Positions 1 through 7,674 of a stretch of DNA of 16,896 nucleotides are shown here, piece by piece. The DNA comes from Nitrosomonadaceae bacterium. GTDB lineage: Bacteria; Pseudomonadota; Gammaproteobacteria; Burkholderiales; Nitrosomonadaceae. The notes beneath the pieces are model-generated. The model worked only from the letters and a program-made list of their open reading frames with translations. It was not told the DNA's origin and did no database searches. The DNA is taken from positions 2,284 through 19,179 of the forward strand of contig CAKKRO010000012.1 in assembly GCA_919902625.1 (NCBI GenBank). Direction: 5' to 3'. Both the position numbers and the translations under genes were made by a program. Within the stretch, counting starts at the first letter, position 1. Every line of letters starts with the position of its first letter.

Positions 1-71
1 CAAAATCCTGCAATATAATCCCTAACTTCTGTAATATTCCAGGTTTTTTGCTCATTCTAACTATTTTAACC

Positions 72-725
72 ATGAATAATCACTTACTTTCTGATATTAC
101 AGTTGATACTTGGGTGCAAGGCGGACCAATTACACTCAGCGACCTGATCGGCTCGGTCGTGTTGATCGAGGTTTTTCAAGTTAATTGCCCTGGTTGTTTT
201 ATTTACTCTCTCCCTAAGGCAGTTGATTTGCATAATAAATATGCGCACAAGGGATTGGTTGTCATTGGTTTGGCTACCGCATTTGAAGATTATGATAAAA
301 ATACACTTGAGAATTTACGGAAATTGGTTGAAACAGGCGAAGTGATAGGTCAAACACTTAAAGCGCTCAATCAATATGGCATGTTATCCCAGGGCAAGCT
401 TCAGTGGAAAATACCTTTTGCGGTTGGGATGGATCGTGTAGTGGTTGAAACTGAACCTGTAACTGATGCGAGAGTATTACATTATGCACGTGAATTTCTC
501 CCCGAATTTGAGAAGTTTAGTGGTGAGCAAAAGAAATCTGTGCTTCAGCAAGTCAGGCATTATATGGAACAAAAGTCTATGAAAGCAGAGACTTTTGAAC
601 GCTTTGCTTTGCAAGGAACACCATCCTGCATTCTGTTTGATCGCAAAGGCCAATTAAAAGATGTTTCATTTGGTCAAATAGAACACAAGCAAGCGATGGT
701 TGAACATTTTCTGGAAGAAAGATAA
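72..725 (+). CDS. Thioredoxin-fold (TlpA/redoxin-like) protein with CPGC motif
   Basis: Likely a cytoplasmic thiol-disulfide or redoxin-type protein. Counting from the ATG at 72 (217 aa), a beta strand rich in Val/Ile/Leu leads into NCPGCF, with Cys39 and Cys42 forming the redox CxxC. A Thr-Pro pair near residues 183-184 (QGTPSCILFD) fits the cis-proline loop of the thioredoxin fold. Between these halves lies an unusually long, helical, charged insertion (about residues 72-180). No signal peptide is visible, unlike most TlpA/DsbE proteins. A TTG at 48 would add eight residues, but the ATG is preferred because the added stretch (LILTILT-like) does not resemble the fold; neither start has a strong ribosome binding site. 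The upstream neighbour is outside the window. The fold call is fairly secure; the substrate is unknown. Confidence 0.75.
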   Translation: MNNHLLSDITVDTWVQGGPITLSDLIGSVVLIEVFQVNCPGCFIYSLPKAVDLHNKYAHKGLVVIGLATAFEDYDKNTLENLRKLVETGEVIGQTLKALNQYGMLSQGKLQWKIPFAVGMDRVVVETEPVTDARVLHYAREFLPEFEKFSGEQKKSVLQQVRHYMEQKSMKAETFERFALQGTPSCILFDRKGQLKDVSFGQIEHKQAMVEHFLEER

Positions 726-753
726 CTTTATATTGATTGATCAATATGTTGAT

Positions 754-825
754 ATGGCCTGTACAGAAAGTGAGGCTGCCACATTGGAAAACATGAAATT
801 TGATTCGATGGATAAAAAGCTTTAA
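754..825 (+). other. Possible small ORF or gene remnant (23 codons)
   Basis: An ATG at 754 opens 23 codons ending at TAA 823-825, reading MACTESEAATLENMKFDS and then MDKKL. The frame is open upstream into the end of the thioredoxin-fold gene (TTG at 733 is another possible start). The composition (acidic, Met-rich, ending in basic residues) looks more protein-like than random intergenic DNA, but there is no Shine-Dalgarno sequence and I recognise no family. It could be a small protein, the decayed tail of a lost gene, or chance. Confidence 0.2.
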
Positions 826-826
826 G

Positions 827-1465
827 TCAATCTGTTGCTAAGATTTTTTCAAGCCATATTTCAAAAACTTGGTGATGATTCAAATCATATTGCCAGCATT
901 GAAAACCCAGTTTTTCCCCCGATGCAATATTTTGCGGCTGATCGTCGATATAAATGATCGATGCCGGATCAAGCTGATACGTGTTGATAGCATATTGATA
1001 GATAGCTAATTCCGGTTTCAGCATACCGATCTCAAAGGATAAAACTTTATGCCCAAAATAAGAGAATTCAGGGTAAGCAGTAAATATCCAGGGGCAGTGG
1101 ATTGCGCTGATATTCGAAATCAGCATCAACGAATGTCCTTTATAGGCAAGTTGACGGACGCAACGCCACATGGGCTCATTGACAGTAAAAATTTGTTGCC
1201 ATGTATGATAAAACTGGTTTAATGGAGCATTGCTTCCAAGAGTCTGCAGTGCCCAATTAGCATAATTGATCGGGTCGATCAATCCGGTTTCTAGCGTATC
1301 TTTTTGCTCAAGTACGCGTTGAATACGTTCTTTTGGGTTGCCGATACTTTCTGGTATCAGCTTGGTAAGGGATGATTCAAAATCAAAATTGAGTAAAACA
1401 CGGCCAATATCAAACAGGAATGTTTTTGGATAGAAAGCCGACTTAGCTTTATCGCCTCGAGGCAT
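827..1465 (-). CDS. HAD-superfamily hydrolase, YihX/HAD-IA-like
   Basis: A 212-aa haloacid-dehalogenase-fold protein, probably a small-molecule phosphatase. All four HAD motifs are present: motif I FDIGRVLLNFD with the nucleophile Asp19, motif II LISN (Ser117-Asn118), motif III GMLKPE with Lys150, and motif IV YIDDQ (Asp174-Asp175). The D-x-G form of motif I (Gly21 in place of the second Asp) matches the YihX-like branch, whose E. coli member acts on alpha-glucose-1-phosphate; substrate transfer to this protein is inference. A cap domain fits residues 30-105. The ATG at 1465 is the only sensible start but lacks an obvious ribosome binding site. The gene lies downstream of 6S RNA and its terminator, so it probably has its own promoter. 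Confidence 0.85.
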   Translation of the reverse strand: MPRGDKAKSAFYPKTFLFDIGRVLLNFDFESSLTKLIPESIGNPKERIQRVLEQKDTLETGLIDPINYANWALQTLGSNAPLNQFYHTWQQIFTVNEPMWRCVRQLAYKGHSLMLISNISAIHCPWIFTAYPEFSYFGHKVLSFEIGMLKPELAIYQYAINTYQLDPASIIYIDDQPQNIASGEKLGFQCWQYDLNHHQVFEIWLEKILATD

Positions 1466-1500
1466 GGCGAAATAACCGTAATATATTAAATTTCAAGAGA

Positions 1501-1543
1501 TAAATTAAAAGGGCAAGAAACGTAACAAAACATTACTTGCCCT
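1501..1543 (-). terminator. Rho-independent terminator after 6S RNA
   Basis: On the minus strand GGGCAAG (1542-1536) pairs with CTTGCCC (1517-1511). An inner GTAA/TTAC pairing lies within the loop, and TTTTAATTTA follows. It lies immediately 3' of the 6S RNA body. Confidence 0.75.
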
Positions 1544-1544
1544 G

Positions 1545-1723
1545 TAGAAGCTCCCCACTAATGCCGTCAGACCATTTTCTTGAACCATAAGGTCCAAGGC
1601 GGTTGTTTCACGGATATTTCGGGCACATCCAATATGAATGCGCACACCACTATCACTAAAGTCCACAACCATTTTCTAATAATTGGTTCAAAGAATAAAG
1701 GTCTTAACAAACACCGCAGGGAT
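1545..1723 (-). ncRNA. ssrS: 6S RNA
   Basis: Ends are approximate. 6S RNA binds sigma70 RNA polymerase by mimicking an open promoter and represses transcription in stationary phase. Three things support the call. First, it lies directly downstream of zapA, the usual proteobacterial location. Second, a closing stem can be drawn between TCCCTGC-GGTGTT at the 5' end (1722-1710) and GGCATT-A-GTGGGGA near the 3' end (about 1570-1552). Third, the hairpin CTTGGACC-TTAT-GGTTCAAG (1598-1579) closely resembles the conserved 3' hairpin beside the 6S bubble (CTTGAACC/GGTTCAAG in E. coli). A TATATA box at 1735-1730 places the transcription start near 1723, exactly where the stem begins. The length of about 180 nt is typical. 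A terminator follows. Confidence 0.85.
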
Positions 1724-1748
1724 TAAACTTATATATCCAGTCCTGATT

Positions 1749-2045
1749 TTATTTCTCGATCATTGTTTCATCAACTTTCTTTCTTAAGGATACAATTCTA
1801 CGCCTAAATCCATCCATGTCATAACCGATTCCATCACGTAGCGTAAGTAATTCATGTGCAATGCCCAAAGCTGCGATGATTGCGACGCGATCAGAGCCTA
1901 TAACTTTTCCTTCTGCTTTGATTTCTTGAGTTTTTCTGTCCAGGTAAGCTGCGGCAAGCTGAATTTCTTCTTGCTCCTCATCAGGACAGGTGATACAAAA
2001 CTCACGGCCCATTACATGAATATTTAATGTCTTATTACTCATCAT
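1749..2045 (-). CDS. zapA: Cell division protein ZapA
   Basis: A 98-aa ZapA, the cytoplasmic protein that crosslinks FtsZ protofilaments and stabilises the Z-ring. The sequence shows the family pattern: an N-terminal beta segment (LNIHVMGREFCITCPDEE), then AAAYLDRKTQEIKAEGKV, then SDRVAIIAALGIAHELL, which begins the long coiled-coil dimerisation helix. The start is ATGATG (2045 or 2042), overlapping the end of the ZapB-like gene by about 11 bases, so the two are probably translationally coupled. 6S RNA follows immediately. Confidence 0.93.
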   Translation of the reverse strand: MMSNKTLNIHVMGREFCITCPDEEQEEIQLAAAYLDRKTQEIKAEGKVIGSDRVAIIAALGIAHELLTLRDGIGYDMDGFRRRIVSLRKKVDETMIEK

Positions 2046-2232
2046 CCGGCATATTCAATAGAAGAGTTTCAAGCCGATCAGCCGCAACGTAAATTTTCTC
2101 ATTCAATTTCTCATTCTGAGCATAAGTATCTGCAAGCTCTTTACGTAACTCATTATTCTCCATGCGCATATCCTGGTACAAGCGTAAAAGCAGAAAAATT
2201 TTTTCTTCTAGAGACTTTAATTCTGTTTCCAT
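2035..2232 (-). CDS. ZapB-like small coiled-coil protein (TIGR02449 type)
   Basis: A 65-aa, highly charged, Leu-rich protein that is coiled coil almost throughout: heptads run from LKSLEEKIFLLLRLYQ through NNELRKELADTY to EKLNEKIYVAADRLETLL, ending in MPDDE. Small coiled-coil proteins of this size encoded just upstream of zapA belong to a ZapB-related family, and a role at the Z-ring with ZapA is the natural inference. It overlaps zapA by 11 bases. The first Met (2232) lacks a strong ribosome binding site. No catalytic motif is present. Confidence 0.8.
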   Translation of the reverse strand: METELKSLEEKIFLLLRLYQDMRMENNELRKELADTYAQNEKLNEKIYVAADRLETLLLNMPDDE

Positions 2233-2349
2233 GGATACGCTACATTTTGAACCATTAAAGGGTTAATTGATAGCCAAAATTTTAATTCACTTATTCCGGC
2301 GGTGCCGTTCGATTGCATTTTGGTGAAAGTATTGTTGGTTGCAATAATA

Positions 2350-2595
2350 TTACAGCTTACGATGAGTGCCATCACAAAAAGGAGCATTATTGGTTTTTTT
2401 ACAGGTACATAGCCAAACTGCTTTACTCTCTGGAATTTTAAATTTTTTAGGTGTGAAATTAGTATTTTTATGAGAACCATCACAAAAAGGTTGGGATTTA
2501 CTACGGCCGCAGGCGCACCAGTAGTAATCTTTTCCTGATTCAAGATTGACTTCAATAGGTGAGAAAGGTTGTTCCGTCTTTGAAGATTGATCCAT
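2350..2595 (-). CDS. Dual CDGSH-type iron-sulfur protein
   Basis: An 81-aa cytoplasmic protein with two complete CDGSH (mitoNEET-type) 2Fe-2S motifs: Cys27-x-Cys29, Cys38-Asp-Gly-Ser-His42 in CACGRSKSQPFCDGSH, and Cys63-x-Cys65, Cys74-Asp-Gly-Thr-His78 in CTCKKTNNAPFCDGTH. Each would bind one 2Fe-2S cluster with three Cys and one His. Tandem repeats in one small chain are a known bacterial form, proposed to act in electron transfer or cluster handling; the exact role here is unknown. The start is supported by AGGGG six bases upstream of the ATG at 2595. It sits between zipA and the zapA operon, with 215 bases of palindrome-containing DNA ahead of it, suggesting separate expression. Confidence 0.9.
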   Translation of the reverse strand: MDQSSKTEQPFSPIEVNLESGKDYYWCACGRSKSQPFCDGSHKNTNFTPKKFKIPESKAVWLCTCKKTNNAPFCDGTHRKL

Positions 2596-2615
2596 TCATA
2601 TCCCCTAAAAATTTA

Positions 2616-2632
2616 TTACATATAACGTGTAA
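2616..2632. promoter_or_regulatory. Interrupted inverted repeat upstream of the CDGSH gene
   Basis: TTACA (2616-2620) and TGTAA (2628-2632) form a short inverted repeat around an AT-rich centre, about 20 bases upstream of the CDGSH start codon. This is a plausible operator position near a promoter, but the arms are only five bases and chance is possible in such AT-rich DNA. Confidence 0.25.
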
Positions 2633-2709
2633 TCATTCTATTACATTACTTGATATTTACGGCCGCAATCGACTATTCCACAATTGAAGCTAATAAATTC
2701 TGTTAACCC

Positions 2710-2725
2710 TATGTTATATAACATA
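2710..2725. promoter_or_regulatory. 16-bp perfect palindrome between zipA and the CDGSH gene
   Basis: TATGTTATATAACATA is perfectly self-complementary over 16 bases and lies about 115 bases upstream of the CDGSH start and 100 bases downstream of zipA. It could be a dimeric regulator site or simply an AT-rich palindrome. No clear zipA terminator is visible nearby. Confidence 0.3.
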
Positions 2726-2810
2726 ACTTACTGATGATAATTATATCAGTTGTAATGGTTGCGGATACTTAAGCAGCTATTTTTAATTTTTCAGGTCCAA
2801 AGGATTTTAC

Positions 2811-3998
2811 TTATACGAACAGACGCAAGGCATTTGCGCTGCCTGCATTAATATGATTCTTTTTCATTGTGGATTGTATTTCGACTAATTGCTGCTTGCT
2901 TCTCAGGATTCCACTATCGCTCAATGGAACACGATTGTCATCAACCATAATGCCGCCAAGCGTATTAGAGAAGATTTTTGCGAGATGGGTCATTTGATCG
3001 AATACTCTTTCTCCATGCGCAACTCTTGGAACATCCAACAAGAAAGTTACGCCGTGAGTTGTCAGTGATTTCATGTTTTCCGGCAGGAATTGAGGGGACT
3101 CATAATTACTCAGCGTAAATAAAACATTATTATTGTCATCACGATATTTGAATAATCCTTCTGATTCAAGTTTGAATCCAGAAGCTTCCGCTAGTGCGCG
3201 AATCTTGGTTCCAACAAATGCTCCATCATCTTTACTAATAATATTAATACCGATCATTACGTCCACTTCAGCGCAGAATTTATCGAGTATTACGGCTTTC
3301 TCATGCGTACTGACAATATCCGGGCAATCTGTCGCAGCATGCATCTGCGTAGCAAAATCTTGTACCAAGTCCCTGAATTTAGATAAATTGATTTCACTGA
3401 TAGGGCCGGTTCTGTCAGCAAGTTGCAGACAGCCTTTTAAATGTATGTAACCGTCACTATCGACATTAGTTTCATTGGTTATTTCTTCCCATGGTTCGTT
3501 TTTATGCCGTTGACCGAGCCAGCAAACAGGTTTCCCAAAATCAAATTTTCTTTGCAATAATTTAGCGATATAGGTATTAGCAATAATAGATTCTGATCTA
3601 ATGTTAACAATGTAATTCGTATTGTTGTCATAATCTAATAGGGGCGAGGGTGGCGATGAATTTATAGGTGTGCTTAACGGTGTATTGATCGACGGGTTGG
3701 GTGTAATCGATGTTTTTTTAGCTTCACGCTGTAAAATGGATGAATCAATTTGTGTAAATGGATCCGATTGGATATCGGATATTGGGGTTTTATTAAATTT
3801 CGGTTCAATTCGCTGAACAATTTCTTCAGGATTATAGGAATCTAAAAGTATATCATCGTGTTTATGATCAAATGCTGCTTGTACTTTACGGCGATAACGT
3901 AGTTGTTGCAACCAGTTGAAGACAGCGACACCGGCGATAACTATGATGCCAATGATAATCAAACTTATCTGCAAGTCACTCATATTCAATATATCCAT
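2811..3998 (-). CDS. zipA: Cell division protein ZipA
   Basis: A 395-aa ZipA, the inner-membrane anchor that tethers FtsZ and helps recruit late divisome proteins. A single N-terminal membrane segment (about residues 10-30) is followed by the basic stretch RYRRK. Then comes a Pro/Ser/Thr/Asn-rich linker (roughly 85-125), a middle region, and the FtsZ-binding C-terminal domain in the last 150 or so residues (GTKIRALAEASGF; ENMKSLTTHGVTFLLDVP; VFDQMTHLAKIFSNTLGG). AAGGAG five bases upstream fixes the ATG at 3998. smc ends 86 bases upstream with a candidate promoter between them. In many betaproteobacteria ligA follows zipA; here it does not. Confidence 0.93.
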   Translation of the reverse strand: MDILNMSDLQISLIIIGIIVIAGVAVFNWLQQLRYRRKVQAAFDHKHDDILLDSYNPEEIVQRIEPKFNKTPISDIQSDPFTQIDSSILQREAKKTSITPNPSINTPLSTPINSSPPSPLLDYDNNTNYIVNIRSESIIANTYIAKLLQRKFDFGKPVCWLGQRHKNEPWEEITNETNVDSDGYIHLKGCLQLADRTGPISEINLSKFRDLVQDFATQMHAATDCPDIVSTHEKAVILDKFCAEVDVMIGINIISKDDGAFVGTKIRALAEASGFKLESEGLFKYRDDNNNVLFTLSNYESPQFLPENMKSLTTHGVTFLLDVPRVAHGERVFDQMTHLAKIFSNTLGGIMVDDNRVPLSDSGILRSKQQLVEIQSTMKKNHINAGSANALRLFV

Positions 3999-4045
3999 AT
4001 TATCTCCTTGCTATCTCCTAAAGTATCTTTATGTAAAGCATACAA

Positions 4046-4074
4046 ATTAGATCACGTCAGCTTTATATGATCAA
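4046..4074 (-). promoter_or_regulatory. Candidate sigma70 promoter for zipA
   Basis: On the minus strand TTGATC (4074-4069), a 17-base spacer and TCTAAT (4051-4046) resemble -35 and -10 boxes. Transcription would start near 4039, leaving a leader of about 40 bases before zipA. Assigned by eye. Confidence 0.4.
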
Positions 4075-4084
4075 CCACAATCAC

Positions 4085-7000
4085 TTAGAGTATAGGCTGT
4101 TTATCCCGTTTCCCCATCTTAAGGGCACTTGAGATATCAACAGCCACTATTCTTGATACACCTTGTTCCTGCATTGTAACGCCAATTAATTGCTGAGCCA
4201 TCTCCATGGTGATTTTATTATGGCTAATAAATACAAATTGAGTTTGCTTTGACATATTTTTCACTAACTCACAAAAACGGCCTGTATTACTATCATCAAG
4301 AGGAGCATCTACTTCATCCAGTAAGCAAAATGGCGCAGGATTCAGTCGAAATAATGAGAAGATGAGTGCCAGTGCCGTTAGAGCCTTTTCTCCTCCAGAT
4401 AATAAATGGATAGAGCTATTCTTTTTTCCCGGCGGTTGCGCCATTAGCCGTAAACCTGCATCCGGTATCGTGCCGTCATAAAGTTCAAGCTTGGCTTGCC
4501 CGCCAGTAAATATAACAGGAAAGATTTCGCTTAAATAATTATTGACCAAATCAAAAGTTTCTTGCAGCCGTAACTGAGTTTCCCGATCAATTTGCTGGAT
4601 AACGTTTTCCAAAGTTGCAATAGCTTCGTTCAAATCCTGCAATTGTATCAGTAAGCTGGATTCACGTATGCGAGCGATCTCGAGTTCTTCCAAAGCAGCA
4701 AGATTTACAGAGCCCAATGAAGTGATTTCTGAGCTAACTCGATTAATCTCCGATTGTAATGCTGTAATATGCTTTTTATCTAATAGCGGCAGTAGTGATT
4801 CTGTATCAATTTTCGCCTCATTGATCAGTTCATCAAACTGATTAATTGTAATATTAGCTGCTTGTTCCTTAAGCCGGAATTGGTTAATGGTATCTCTTAA
4901 TGAATACGATTTCTGTTCGCATACCATGCGTGCATTTTCTATCTCCCGCAGGTAGTGCGCGGTGTCTTCAACTTCATGTCGTGCTTGCATTGCGGCTTGT
5001 TCAATTGATTTTCTTTGTGCCTGAGCAGCCTCTAGTTGTTGATTTAACGGAATTTCATCCAGGTTCTCTTTATCTTTGAGTAACGTGGTACGGCTTTCCA
5101 CCAGTTCCTGTAAATCTTCATTGATAGATTTTACATTATGTTCTATTTCATTGATTTTATTATGACATGTGCTGACATAATATGCAGCTTCTTGCATTTC
5201 TTTTATTGACTGCTGTATGTTTTGTCGCTGATTTATCAATAAATGATTTACTGCCTCCCAGTTAAGTTGAGCTTGTTGAGTATGTTTCTTTAACTGATCA
5301 ATTTGCTCAAGATTTTTTAGGGATTTTACTTTAGCAGCTTCCTGTAGTGCAATCTCGCTGTCCAATGCTTGCTTGATTTCGGTTAATTCAAAATTGATCT
5401 GATCCTTACGGTGAGTCACACGTTCGGTAATCTGTGAAAGCTTAACTATTTCAAGTTGTAAATCATGTCGTTGTTGCTGTATTTGCTTGTTAGTCTCGTT
5501 CGATTCTTGAATCGCCTCATTTAATTTAATGTATTGCTCTTCAGCCTTTTCTAATAGTTTTTTCTGCTTATGAAGTAGAGACTCAAACTGATCAATCTCT
5601 ATTTGTATATTTCTAAGTTCTTGTTGCCTTGACAAGACCCCGTGTAATTGTGAATCAGGTGCATAAAAGGTGATGCTATTACGCGTAATCAGATGTCCTT
5701 GGCGAGTAACCAGTATTTCGCCCGGATTTAAAGTTGATTTTTTTATAAGGCCTTCTTGGATATCGGCTATTACGTATATTTGACTTAACCAATCTTCCAA
5801 TACATATTGGATCTCAGATTGATTGACCGTCACATAGGTAAGTAATTTGTTGCGGCTTAGATGAATGGATGCTGATTGTCGGTCAATATCCGATAACATG
5901 GGTTTGGTTTTCTCAAAGATACTCCATTTTCCCGATGGTAAATCATTTGTCCAGTTTTGGATTAAATCCAGTTGATCAACTTCAATGCTATTAAGTTTTT
6001 CGCGTAAAACAGCTTCTAAGGCGTTTTCCCATTCAGGTTGAATTTGTATTTTTTGCCATAAGCGCGGTAAAACATCCAATTGGTGATGATTCAACCAAAC
6101 ACTCAAATTCTGATTGTTTTCTAGCTTTTGTTGCAGATCCTGCAATGCATTGAAGCGAGCCATTGCTTGTGATAAAGCATGCTGCAGTTCTTGATTTTCA
6201 CTCTCGATCTGTTGCTTAAGTTGAACTGCAGCGGATAATTGACTTTCTATAGCCTGATACTTTTGGTTCTCTTCCTTTAAGACAAGCTCAGCATGAGTTA
6301 TCTTAAGCTGTAACGCGGTTAATTGTGAATCATCGATTGATGCCAGCTCATTCTGCTCCCCTGATAAGCGTGAATAACGTGCTTTAAGCTGCTGGATATT
6401 TTTGATGGCATGAGAGAGATGGCTGTCTTCAAGTTGATTGGCCTGTTCGGTTAAAAGAAGATGATGCCGGTGCCGGTTTAATTCCTCCTGATAACTGAGA
6501 AAATCCGCTTCAATCCGAGGCAGATTCTTGCACGCTTCATCATTCTTATGAATACTTACTTCATGAGTTAATTCGGCTTCTGTTTTTTCATGATGCCAAT
6601 GGGTCAAGCTTTCTAATGTGATTTCTTTTAACTGACTGTTTTTTTCTAGTTGGTTTTCAATCCCATGAATTTGTTGTGCTAAACGTTCACTATTGTTTCT
6701 CAGGTAACTTATTTCCTGCTCAAGACGTCCTATTTCGGCATCAGTAGCATAAAGTTGTCCCTGCACTTGGAGTAGTTTGTTGCTGATAGCATATTCTTTT
6801 ACACGGGTCTCTTCATATTTTTCTTCGGCATGGCGCTGATCTGAAATCACAATTTCTAATTCAGTTTCCAGTCTCTGAATTTCTCTTTCCGCATGAGTGC
6901 GTTGGTTAATAGCTTCATCTTTCCGCTGCAGCCATAGCAAAGATTGTGATATACGCAATTTTTCTTGCAGTAATTTATACTTCCTAGCGATTTCTGCCTG

Positions 7001-7630
7001 TATTTCCAGATGTTGCAGTTGGGTTTTTAACTCCTGACAAATATCTTCCAGGCGAGTTAGATTCTTCCGGGTCTCTACAAGACGTGAGGAAGTTTCTTGT
7101 CTTCTTTCTCGATATTGAGAGATTCCGGCGGCTTCTTCCAGAAAATTTCTTAATTCTTGTGGCTTTGCTTCGATGATCCGTGAAATCATGCCTTGCTCAA
7201 TAATAGCGTAACCACGACCACCAACCCCTGTACCTAGAAAAATATCGGAAATATCACGTCGGCGCACTTGAAGATTATTAACGTAATAAGTTGAAATACC
7301 ATCACGGTGGATAACTCGCTTGATTGCAATTTCGGTATAGTTCGACCAGTGTCCAGTAGTTTTGCCTGAATTATTGTCAAAAACGATTTCAACGCTGGCG
7401 CGGCCAACTGTTTTCCGATTATTTGATCCCGCAAAAATAACATCTTGCATGGAGTCGCCGCGTAAAGCAGATGCCTTGGATTCACCTAAAACCCATCGTA
7501 CAGCATCGATGATGTTTGATTTTCCGCAACCATTGGGACCGACTATACCGACCAGATCCTGGGAAACAGGAATTACAGTCGGATCTACAAAGGATTTAAA
7601 ACCAGCAAGTTTAATGTGGGTTAAGCGCAA
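4085..7630 (-). CDS. smc: Chromosome partition protein Smc
   Basis: A full-length 1181-aa Smc ATPase, which compacts and segregates the chromosome, normally with ScpA and ScpB. The N-terminal head opens with RLTHIKLAGFKSF and carries Walker A GPNGCGKS (31-38). Two long coiled coils flank a hinge around residues 510-670. The C-terminal head has the signature LSGGEK (1077-1082) and Walker B CLLDEVDAP with Asp1105 and Glu1106, then the FISHNK switch region. The start appears to be TTG at 7630: the family N-terminus begins exactly there, the next Met is far inside the head, and a stop codon closes the frame shortly upstream. No good ribosome binding site is seen. It is transcribed toward zipA and divergent from queF. 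Confidence 0.96.
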   Translation of the reverse strand: MRLTHIKLAGFKSFVDPTVIPVSQDLVGIVGPNGCGKSNIIDAVRWVLGESKASALRGDSMQDVIFAGSNNRKTVGRASVEIVFDNNSGKTTGHWSNYTEIAIKRVIHRDGISTYYVNNLQVRRRDISDIFLGTGVGGRGYAIIEQGMISRIIEAKPQELRNFLEEAAGISQYRERRQETSSRLVETRKNLTRLEDICQELKTQLQHLEIQAEIARKYKLLQEKLRISQSLLWLQRKDEAINQRTHAEREIQRLETELEIVISDQRHAEEKYEETRVKEYAISNKLLQVQGQLYATDAEIGRLEQEISYLRNNSERLAQQIHGIENQLEKNSQLKEITLESLTHWHHEKTEAELTHEVSIHKNDEACKNLPRIEADFLSYQEELNRHRHHLLLTEQANQLEDSHLSHAIKNIQQLKARYSRLSGEQNELASIDDSQLTALQLKITHAELVLKEENQKYQAIESQLSAAVQLKQQIESENQELQHALSQAMARFNALQDLQQKLENNQNLSVWLNHHQLDVLPRLWQKIQIQPEWENALEAVLREKLNSIEVDQLDLIQNWTNDLPSGKWSIFEKTKPMLSDIDRQSASIHLSRNKLLTYVTVNQSEIQYVLEDWLSQIYVIADIQEGLIKKSTLNPGEILVTRQGHLITRNSITFYAPDSQLHGVLSRQQELRNIQIEIDQFESLLHKQKKLLEKAEEQYIKLNEAIQESNETNKQIQQQRHDLQLEIVKLSQITERVTHRKDQINFELTEIKQALDSEIALQEAAKVKSLKNLEQIDQLKKHTQQAQLNWEAVNHLLINQRQNIQQSIKEMQEAAYYVSTCHNKINEIEHNVKSINEDLQELVESRTTLLKDKENLDEIPLNQQLEAAQAQRKSIEQAAMQARHEVEDTAHYLREIENARMVCEQKSYSLRDTINQFRLKEQAANITINQFDELINEAKIDTESLLPLLDKKHITALQSEINRVSSEITSLGSVNLAALEELEIARIRESSLLIQLQDLNEAIATLENVIQQIDRETQLRLQETFDLVNNYLSEIFPVIFTGGQAKLELYDGTIPDAGLRLMAQPPGKKNSSIHLLSGGEKALTALALIFSLFRLNPAPFCLLDEVDAPLDDSNTGRFCELVKNMSKQTQFVFISHNKITMEMAQQLIGVTMQEQGVSRIVAVDISSALKMGKRDKQPIL

Positions 7631-7635
7631 TTTTT

Positions 7636-7661
7636 TGTTTAGAAGATAAGGCAGCTATAAT
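7636..7661 (+). promoter_or_regulatory. Candidate promoter for queF
   Basis: A perfect TATAAT (7656-7661) lies about 70 bases ahead of queF, with a poor T-rich -35 region (TTTTGT-like) 17 to 18 bases upstream. It overlaps the leader of the divergent smc gene. Confidence 0.45.
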
Positions 7662-7674
7662 AGACAGTTAAGAA

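Noticed and set aside
2217..2555. 112-codon minus-strand frame overlapping the CDGSH gene and the start of the ZapB-like gene
   Set aside because: It runs in another frame through a gene with two intact CDGSH motifs; its own product has no recognisable motif. A sub-start inside it (MALIVSCNIIA) looks faintly lipoprotein-like but has no ribosome binding site and overlaps real genes at both ends.
3133..3450. 105-codon plus-strand frame opposite zipA
   Set aside because: Antisense shadow of the conserved ZipA C-terminal domain; low-complexity Ser/Leu/Ile product and no ribosome binding site.
7362..7649. 95-codon plus-strand frame opposite the smc N-terminus
   Set aside because: Antisense shadow of the Walker A region of Smc.
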